Shown: piece after piece, positions 59,203 to 64,000 of the stretch
Position numbering within the stretch: the first letter of the stretch is position 1
Layout: the number at the start of each line of letters is the position of its first letter
NCBI RefSeq assembly: GCF_023282985.1
Contig: NZ_JAGQDC010000011.1
Location: forward strand, 103,684 to 167,683
Source of the DNA: Serratia silvae
GTDB taxonomy: Bacteria; Pseudomonadota; Gammaproteobacteria; Enterobacterales; Enterobacteriaceae
DNA: 64,000 nucleotides
Direction: 5' to 3'
Program-made: the position numbers and the translations under genes
Notes under the pieces: generated by a model
What the model saw: the letters and a program-made list of their open reading frames with translations, nothing else
Databases searched by the model: none
Told to the model about the DNA's origin: nothing

Positions 59203-60567
59203 ATGGCTGCACTTGAGTTAAATACAGATTATTCCCTAGCTCCTCCGTCCAGGGCCACGTTTCCTGACGCACAGGTATCCTCGGATGTTGGCCGGGGAGA
59301 ATGTGAAAAAATGGCAGCGTTTATTGAATTTGATGACTCCTCAGCGGCGGGAATGGCAGATATTGATACGTTTTACAAGAATACCCCAAGCTTTATGCCT
59401 TCTTTTCTGGAACTGCCTAAGTTTGAGGCTCAAAAGCCCGTTCCACTGCAACGCGGGATACCGCTGGAAACGTTGGAGCAGTCAATAGCCGAATATGCAG
59501 CGATGACTATCACGGCAGAGAACCGTGACACGCCCATAGGCTCCGCTATTGAGATCGCCAAAGAGCTGATGCAGATGGAGAGATTTTATGCTGCGGTTGA
59601 AAAAGAGTTGGGGCCAGAGGAATTTTTGAATTTCATGCTACTGTTTGATCAGCAGGCTAGGGAAGGCCCCACAGGTGAAGGGTTTAAAGTCACCTACAAG
59701 GGGCAAACCATCGCGCTGGAAGACGCAAAATTCAAACTGCGCTACCACACGGAAGGTGCCAATATCCTGGCCAGGCATGAAAACCCACAGAGTTACGTAG
59801 CCAAACATGTGTTAACTCATGGCAGCGCGTTCTTTGGCGATGATTTTGTAGCAGAGGTTTCGCCTAATATTTATTTGTTCCAGGATTCGCAGGCCCCATT
59901 TTATATCGACCCAAAAACTTTAACTGCTGAGCAAAGAGAATATCGCCCTTTCGAAACCTTGGACGTGGCATTACTTTATACTCAACAAAGTGCCGATTAT
60001 CGGCCTGAATTTCATTTTAAAAAAATCGGTCAGTCACTCAATAAAAATGAGCAGGTATTAGCCAAAGAATTTGTCGATAAAGTGTTGTCGACAGCAGATG
60101 AAAACCGCCGAATTGATTTTGCCCGCGATGTGACATTTGAAGTGATTGATGCGGTTATCACGGTGGTGGCGGTTGTCTCTGGGGCTATAGTTCTTAAAGC
60201 AGCCTTCAAGGGAGTTATTTCTGCCGTTCGCCGGGTTGGAATGTTTATTTTGAGCGCCAACTATGGTGTTCAATCATTAGGCACTCTGAGTAACCGCTGG
60301 TTGGGAGTCCGTGGCAATGGCTATAACCCGCTACTGGATTTTTCTAAAACTATGGATAAGAAAATTGGCGGGCACACGGTTGAAACCACTTTTCATGCGA
60401 TAAACACTCTGATGGTGTTTGGCAAGAAGATCAAGATCAAGGTGATCACAGGGTCCACCAGTGCTGGGGCTGGTGGGTATCTGGGCAATCAGGCCGCTTG
60501 GACAAGTGAGCAACCAACCAAACAGGCTGTAGTAGAGAATGCAGACCAAGGAAAGGGACAACAATAA
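59203..60567 (+). CDS. Putative T6SS effector component with membrane hairpin
   Basis: A 454-residue protein, family not recognised. N-terminal half soluble, acidic, with predicted helices (TLEQSIAEYAAMTITAENRD). At about 313-352 it has two hydrophobic helices (EVIDAVITVVAVVSGAIVLKAA, then ISAVRRVGMFILSANYGV). A Gly-rich tail contains GSTSAGAGGYLGN. It directly follows the DUF4123 chaperone, the usual place of its client, so it is probably the VgrG-bound delivery part. The stop overlaps the start of the nuclease-like gene by 1 bp. It may be the carrier half of a split effector, or itself a pore-forming toxin. Confidence 0.6.
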   Translation: MAALELNTDYSLAPPSRATFPDAQVSSDVGRGECEKMAAFIEFDDSSAAGMADIDTFYKNTPSFMPSFLELPKFEAQKPVPLQRGIPLETLEQSIAEYAAMTITAENRDTPIGSAIEIAKELMQMERFYAAVEKELGPEEFLNFMLLFDQQAREGPTGEGFKVTYKGQTIALEDAKFKLRYHTEGANILARHENPQSYVAKHVLTHGSAFFGDDFVAEVSPNIYLFQDSQAPFYIDPKTLTAEQREYRPFETLDVALLYTQQSADYRPEFHFKKIGQSLNKNEQVLAKEFVDKVLSTADENRRIDFARDVTFEVIDAVITVVAVVSGAIVLKAAFKGVISAVRRVGMFILSANYGVQSLGTLSNRWLGVRGNGYNPLLDFSKTMDKKIGGHTVETTFHAINTLMVFGKKIKIKVITGSTSAGAGGYLGNQAAWTSEQPTKQAVVENADQGKGQQ

Positions 60568-61556
60568 TGGTAGGAGAAGTAGTCCGCGTTAACCGCAGAG
60601 CGATAAATGCCGTCGCTGAGCGAAAGGCAGTGGACACACCGCTGCTGAAAGCTGATATAGCCTATGCCTCTTTCACTGAGGTCAGTGGACCTGTTAGGAT
60701 CACAGGAGGATTTACTCATGGCACGACGACGGGAAAGAGCCGAACTGGGGCTACCGTACGGGTTGAAATAGAACCTATGCCGGGGGAAACAACTCAAGCG
60801 ACCTTCAAAGTGAAAGGTAAGTTTGAAGTGGGGAGCAGCCCGGCTAATATGGCAAACTTCTTGCTGAAGAATAACTTTTTTGAACATATGCTAGCACTGA
60901 AGATTTCTCAGTTTATCGGGACTATTGGTGAAGTCAACATTGTCAAAAAGCTGATGGGGGCTTCGCCTCGTTTCCATTTGTACCAAGAGGGTGCAACTAC
61001 GGCAACACCACTCCTTAACCTGAATGTGGTAGCAGGTTCTGTCACTCACTTGCAGCATAGCCGTACAAAAAACGGGCTGGATATCATTGCCAAGGTCGTC
61101 AATCCCTCCCCACCTCCTCCACATTTTTGGGCAATATTTGAGATAAAAACCAAGGCGATGCACGAGAAAGATGTTCCGCCGTTGGCTCAGTATCAGGGGG
61201 AGTTGGCGGTTAAACAGAGAGAAGGTATTGACTATGTTATAAAGACTATTGAAAAAGCTTTAAAAGCTAACGAGAAAAACCCTTCAGGGTTTATCATGGA
61301 TAGAGATAAAATTAAAGAGATGAGAAAGCTACTTTTTGCATTGAATGCGCAAAAAATAAATGGCGATAATAGAGTCCTAGGATTTGTCATTGGACAAGGG
61401 ATAGATAAAGAGTATAAGGCTGTAAAAAACAGCATTAGCTCAGAAGGGCTGCAGCAGATAACATTATGGTTTGGAAATAAAAGTCTTGTCAAAGAGAAAT
61501 TTGGAGTGGATATTATGGAACATTCTCAAGTAGTAAAAAATGGGAGTTTTAATTAA
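60567..61556 (+). CDS. Putative PD-(D/E)xK nuclease toxin, T6SS-associated
   Basis: A 329-residue protein. The C-terminal half carries the restriction-endonuclease fold pattern: Glu122 in a helix (FIGTIGEVNIVKKLMGA), Asp172 (NGLDIIAKV), Glu192-x-Lys194 (FWAIFEIKTKA) and Gln210 (AQYQGEL). This suggests a DNA- or RNA-cleaving effector. Start ATG 60567 overlaps the previous stop by 1 bp and the next gene starts at its stop, so the three are tightly coupled. The N-terminal 90 residues have no recognised domain. Base composition becomes AT-rich towards its 3' end, pointing to recent transfer. I do not know the exact toxin family. Confidence 0.6.
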   Translation: MVGEVVRVNRRAINAVAERKAVDTPLLKADIAYASFTEVSGPVRITGGFTHGTTTGKSRTGATVRVEIEPMPGETTQATFKVKGKFEVGSSPANMANFLLKNNFFEHMLALKISQFIGTIGEVNIVKKLMGASPRFHLYQEGATTATPLLNLNVVAGSVTHLQHSRTKNGLDIIAKVVNPSPPPPHFWAIFEIKTKAMHEKDVPPLAQYQGELAVKQREGIDYVIKTIEKALKANEKNPSGFIMDRDKIKEMRKLLFALNAQKINGDNRVLGFVIGQGIDKEYKAVKNSISSEGLQQITLWFGNKSLVKEKFGVDIMEHSQVVKNGSFN

Positions 61557-62485
61557 TGAGCCGTTATAATGACGTTAGTAACTATTATTATAGTGAGAAT
61601 AATGCTGAGATGGATGTCGAAAGATATTTAGGCTTATTAAGCGACTCTTATGAACTATACTTAGAGGAACTAGACGTTAGTCCTCAAGATTTATTTTTTC
61701 CAGCAGGGTTTCTTTTTGGTTACGTCTCTCAAAGACATATGTATTACTACTCTTGGCAATTGATATTCAAAAATAAAATCGACAACCAGATGTTGTGTGA
61801 CTTCATCGCTTTTGAATCAATGAGCTTATTCTGTGAGTATGCGTCATACCCTGGTCATGTTGATAATTTCAAAGTTCCTCTTTCCAGGCAAGGTAGTGCC
61901 ATACTGTCGTTTTTAGCTTGTCATCGAAATGATATTGCAGAGCATTGCTATCCCTTCATTATTGATGGGTTAAAAACCATGACTCCGGGAAAATTGGGCG
62001 AGTTAAAAGTACAAAAGCTTGGAATACTAGCTATTGAAATGCTAGCGAGTGAAAATAAGCAGGTTATTGATTGGGATTCAATGCAGATCCCATACGACAG
62101 GTTCTACCGTGATTTTGCTAGGGAGGTCCTTTATTCAAAAGACGAAAATGTCTTGGTCGATTGGCTAAAAGGTCTTTGTGATAATCATTTAAAATGGTCT
62201 GCACGTTCAGAACTTGTAGAGAATGAGTCGCCTTTGTTGGGCTATGAAATAGAAGAAGACCATCAATTCCTTTGGCCATTTGAATACCAAGCTGTTAAAA
62301 ACTTCCGTATAAAACATGGCCTAAGCACCCCAGAAATTGATCATCCGTTACTTAAAACACCGATGGCTATTGATCATCGTCCAGATTTTAGTCAATGGCA
62401 GGCGCCCGAATGGTTTTACCCATTACTTGACAAATTAATTGCTATCAATCCGAAAATTTCATTTGTTAATGATCTATTTAAATAA
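61556..62485 (+). CDS. Unrecognised protein, candidate immunity protein
   Basis: A 309-residue protein rich in aromatic and acidic residues (YNDVSNYYYSENNAEMDVERYL; FLWPFEYQAVKNFRIKHGL). No signal peptide or membrane helix, so cytoplasmic. Predicted mainly helical. It overlaps the end of the nuclease-like gene by 1 bp, the position expected of a cognate immunity gene. It recalls PoNi/DUF1911-type immunity proteins in its acidic, aromatic composition and final EYQAVKNF...WFYPLLDKL segment, but I cannot confirm the family. AT-rich relative to the chromosome. Confidence 0.5.
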   Translation: MSRYNDVSNYYYSENNAEMDVERYLGLLSDSYELYLEELDVSPQDLFFPAGFLFGYVSQRHMYYYSWQLIFKNKIDNQMLCDFIAFESMSLFCEYASYPGHVDNFKVPLSRQGSAILSFLACHRNDIAEHCYPFIIDGLKTMTPGKLGELKVQKLGILAIEMLASENKQVIDWDSMQIPYDRFYRDFAREVLYSKDENVLVDWLKGLCDNHLKWSARSELVENESPLLGYEIEEDHQFLWPFEYQAVKNFRIKHGLSTPEIDHPLLKTPMAIDHRPDFSQWQAPEWFYPLLDKLIAINPKISFVNDLFK

Positions 62486-62576
62486 TATATGACTGTAAGT
62501 GAAAATTAGTATAGGACTGTCTGATTAGCAGTTTTATATCGTTCTATTTTTAGCTAATGGGAAAAACGGAGGTAGC

Positions 62577-63314
62577 ATGAGGTTGACTCAAACGGTTTAT
62601 GAAAGCATCACTCGTTACCGTATTACAGATTTTGTTAATGCTGGTGTTGAATATCTGCACGACAATTTCAAACCCATAATTTCCTACAGGAAAATCCCCG
62701 ACTCTAACTTGGAGCAAGCCATCCGGCAAAGCTATGCCTGGGTGGAAAAACAAGGCCGTCCTAGCCAATTGCTGGCAATGAGAACGGTATGTGCTCGGTT
62801 GTGTTTTGGATCATTTTTTATGCAGGACCCCCGTTATAGTAAGCTTATAGCAATTATGCACGGGCAACTCCAAACAGAGGATCTCACTGATGATGACCCT
62901 ATCTATCAGTATATTAAGCAGTATCGTAGCGACTGGTTGGTTGACTGGTTTAAGGAAAATCTGCAACGGTCCAGGGACCTAGTTGTTTCCCGACAGTTAT
63001 TACCTACGCACTCCCCTGATTGGCTATCGAATCAACAGGTACTAGATAAGCTATTAATCGACGAAAAACGTGAAAGCGTTCAATGGGTTGAAAACTGGAG
63101 ATCCATATCCCAAAACTTCGACCAGACCGCCAACCAGTCATTACCGGTAGCCGCTGGGGTACAGGCGGTGCTGTTACTGGCGATTGCTCAGTACTATGAT
63201 GGTTATCAGTGTTTTAACGACCCTTTGAGGCCACGCTGGTATAACTGTCTATTATCTGAGAATGTGCAGGCGAAGGTCTATCACCTTCAAAATAATTTCT
63301 ATGAACCTTCTTGA
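62577..63314 (+). CDS. Unrecognised protein in T6SS module
   Basis: A 245-residue cytoplasmic protein, mostly helical by appearance, Gln/Arg/Trp-rich (RQSYAWVEKQGRPSQLLAMR, SDWLVDWFKENLQRS, LLLAIAQYYDGYQCF). It has a GGAGGT-like ribosome site. It follows the 309-residue gene after 91 bp and precedes the PAAR gene by 12 bp. It could be a second immunity protein, an adaptor for PAAR loading, or a protein of other function; I do not recognise it. Confidence 0.45.
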   Translation: MRLTQTVYESITRYRITDFVNAGVEYLHDNFKPIISYRKIPDSNLEQAIRQSYAWVEKQGRPSQLLAMRTVCARLCFGSFFMQDPRYSKLIAIMHGQLQTEDLTDDDPIYQYIKQYRSDWLVDWFKENLQRSRDLVVSRQLLPTHSPDWLSNQQVLDKLLIDEKRESVQWVENWRSISQNFDQTANQSLPVAAGVQAVLLLAIAQYYDGYQCFNDPLRPRWYNCLLSENVQAKVYHLQNNFYEPS

Positions 63315-63326
63315 GGAAAGCTGAAA

Positions 63327-63626
63327 ATGAGTAAAGCGGTAGCTCTAAAAGGCCACAATCATACTTGCCCGTTAGTTGATCCTGGCCCTAAGCCTCATAT
63401 TGGTGGCCCTATCAGTAGTTGCCAACAAAGTTTCGTGACTTTTAACGGTATTCCACTGGCGCTGGTAGGGGACAAACTTACTTGTGTGGGCAGTAGTTCG
63501 GAAGACAGCATTGCTAGTGGTTCATCCTGTGTCACTATTAATGGTATCCCTGTTGCCCGGATTGGTGACCCCACCACTCATGGTGGCATTATTGTGGGAG
63601 GAGAGGCCAGTTTGACGATGGATTAA
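63327..63626 (+). CDS. PAAR-domain T6SS tip protein
   Basis: A 99-residue PAAR protein that sharpens the VgrG spike. Motifs: ALKGHNHTCPLVDPGPKPHIGGP, FVTFNGIPLALVGDKLTCVG, CVTINGIPVARIGDPTTHGG. His and Cys at the tip bind zinc. No extension domain, so it is a plain tip. AGGAAAG ribosome site. Confidence 0.92.
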   Translation: MSKAVALKGHNHTCPLVDPGPKPHIGGPISSCQQSFVTFNGIPLALVGDKLTCVGSSSEDSIASGSSCVTINGIPVARIGDPTTHGGIIVGGEASLTMD

Positions 63627-63726
63627 CCTCATAGGGATAGATGCTGATGACATTAATATTATCAGGATAGTGTCACTAAATTTGTCTGGTTGCTTAATGA
63701 TGTTGAGAATGTGATTGCCGTTGACA

Positions 63727-63897
63727 ATGAAAGAAACATGTAAAGTAGAATATAAATCTGAGATCAACTATTACCTTTATCTACCAGAGTCTCTACATCA
63801 AGAGGCCGATCGCCTGATCCACTATCTGAAGCATTTCCCATTTGAAACGCCGGAGTGTTGCCCCAAGTGCGGCCACAAGTCGTTTCGGGTAGACTGA
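63727..63897 (+). pseudogene. Small gene fragment truncated by an insertion sequence
   Basis: About 56 codons from ATG 63727 (or TTG 63715), reading KETCKVEYKSEINYYLYL and, at the end, CCPKCGHKSFRVD. The TGA stop coincides with the first three bases of the IS end, so the natural 3' end is gone. The CPKC pair looks like half a zinc ribbon whose second pair would lie beyond the insertion. Family not recognised. Confidence 0.55.
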
Positions 63898-64000
63898 TCT
63901 TACCCAGCAATAGTGGACACGGTGCTAAGTGAGTAAACTCTTAACCAGAGGTAGCTCACATGACAAAATCAGCATCAATCAAAAAGCAGTCCCGCAAACA
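63895..64000 (+). mobile_element. Left end of an IS3-like element (partial)
   Basis: From 63895 the sequence TGATCTTACCC, then AATAGTGGACAC, resembles IS3-family terminal repeats. It is followed by a short non-coding leader, an AGAGG ribosome site and an ATG at 63960. The family call is moderate because only 106 bp are visible. Confidence 0.6.
63960..64000 (+). CDS. Transposase orfA, N-terminal fragment (cut by window end)
   Basis: The frame opens MTKSASIKKQSRKQ, typical of IS3-family OrfA proteins (helix-turn-helix subunit). It runs off the end of the window, so length and the overlapping orfB cannot be judged. Confidence 0.5.
   Translation, partial: MTKSASIKKQSRK

Noticed and set aside
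60567..61556. Frameshift fusion of the 454- and 330-residue T6SS genes as one effector
   Set aside because: Each has a start and stop consistent with normal coupling, and the first has a natural-looking hydrophilic end. Not excluded, but not supported without homologues.

Overview
The window looks like a stretch of chromosome from an enterobacterium of the Yersiniaceae, most likely Serratia or a close relative. This rests on gene order and protein similarity judged by eye. The backbone carries glnB, hmp, glyA, hcaT, csiE, suhB, trmJ, the isc operon, pepB, sseB, ndk, rlmN, pilW, rodZ, ispG, hisS, yfgM, bamB, der, xseA, guaB and guaA in the arrangement usual for the order. At least seven recognisable ERIC palindromic repeats, plus one decayed copy, sit between genes. 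No tRNA, rRNA or CRISPR array was seen.

Region 1 (1-13.8 kb): nadE-glnB, then a LysR regulator and a polyamine-use island. The island holds an aldehyde dehydrogenase, the YdcSTUV-type ABC importer, PatD (gamma-aminobutyraldehyde dehydrogenase), a Tat-exported FAD oxidoreductase resembling spermidine dehydrogenase, and a three-heme cytochrome c. A coherent reading is periplasmic spermidine oxidation that passes electrons to the cytochrome, uptake of the products, and cytoplasmic oxidation of 4-aminobutanal to GABA. The pathway assignment is inference.

Region 2 (13.8-22.6 kb): hmp with an NsrR-like operator, glyA with a PurR-like operator, hcaT, csiE, and a zevAB-like metal transport pair with a perfect Zur-box core over its promoter. 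Next comes a decayed Wadjet (JetABCD) plasmid-defence locus, in which the start of jetA is joined directly to most of jetD, with jetB and jetC gone.

Region 3 (22.6-48.9 kb): core genes. The isc operon (iscRSUA-hscBA-fdx-iscX) is preceded by two abutting IscR boxes and an NsrR-like site, and is interrupted by three ERIC elements. The usual pepB-sseB-ndk-rlmN-pilW-rodZ-ispG-hisS-yfgM-bamB-der block and guaBA follow.

Region 4 (48.9-56.5 kb): small accessory genes (an ABM monooxygenase, a broken GNAT gene, an orphan DppA-like protein), then pepT, a small lipoprotein gene, opgE, rluF and a stretch with degenerate reading frames.

Region 5 (56.5-64 kb): an orphan type VI secretion module. It contains vgrG, a DUF4123 chaperone, a 454-residue protein with a membrane hairpin, a 330-residue protein with PD-(D/E)xK nuclease signatures, two unrecognised proteins (one or both may be immunity proteins) and a PAAR tip. 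A truncated small gene follows, cut by the left end of an insertion sequence that runs off the window.
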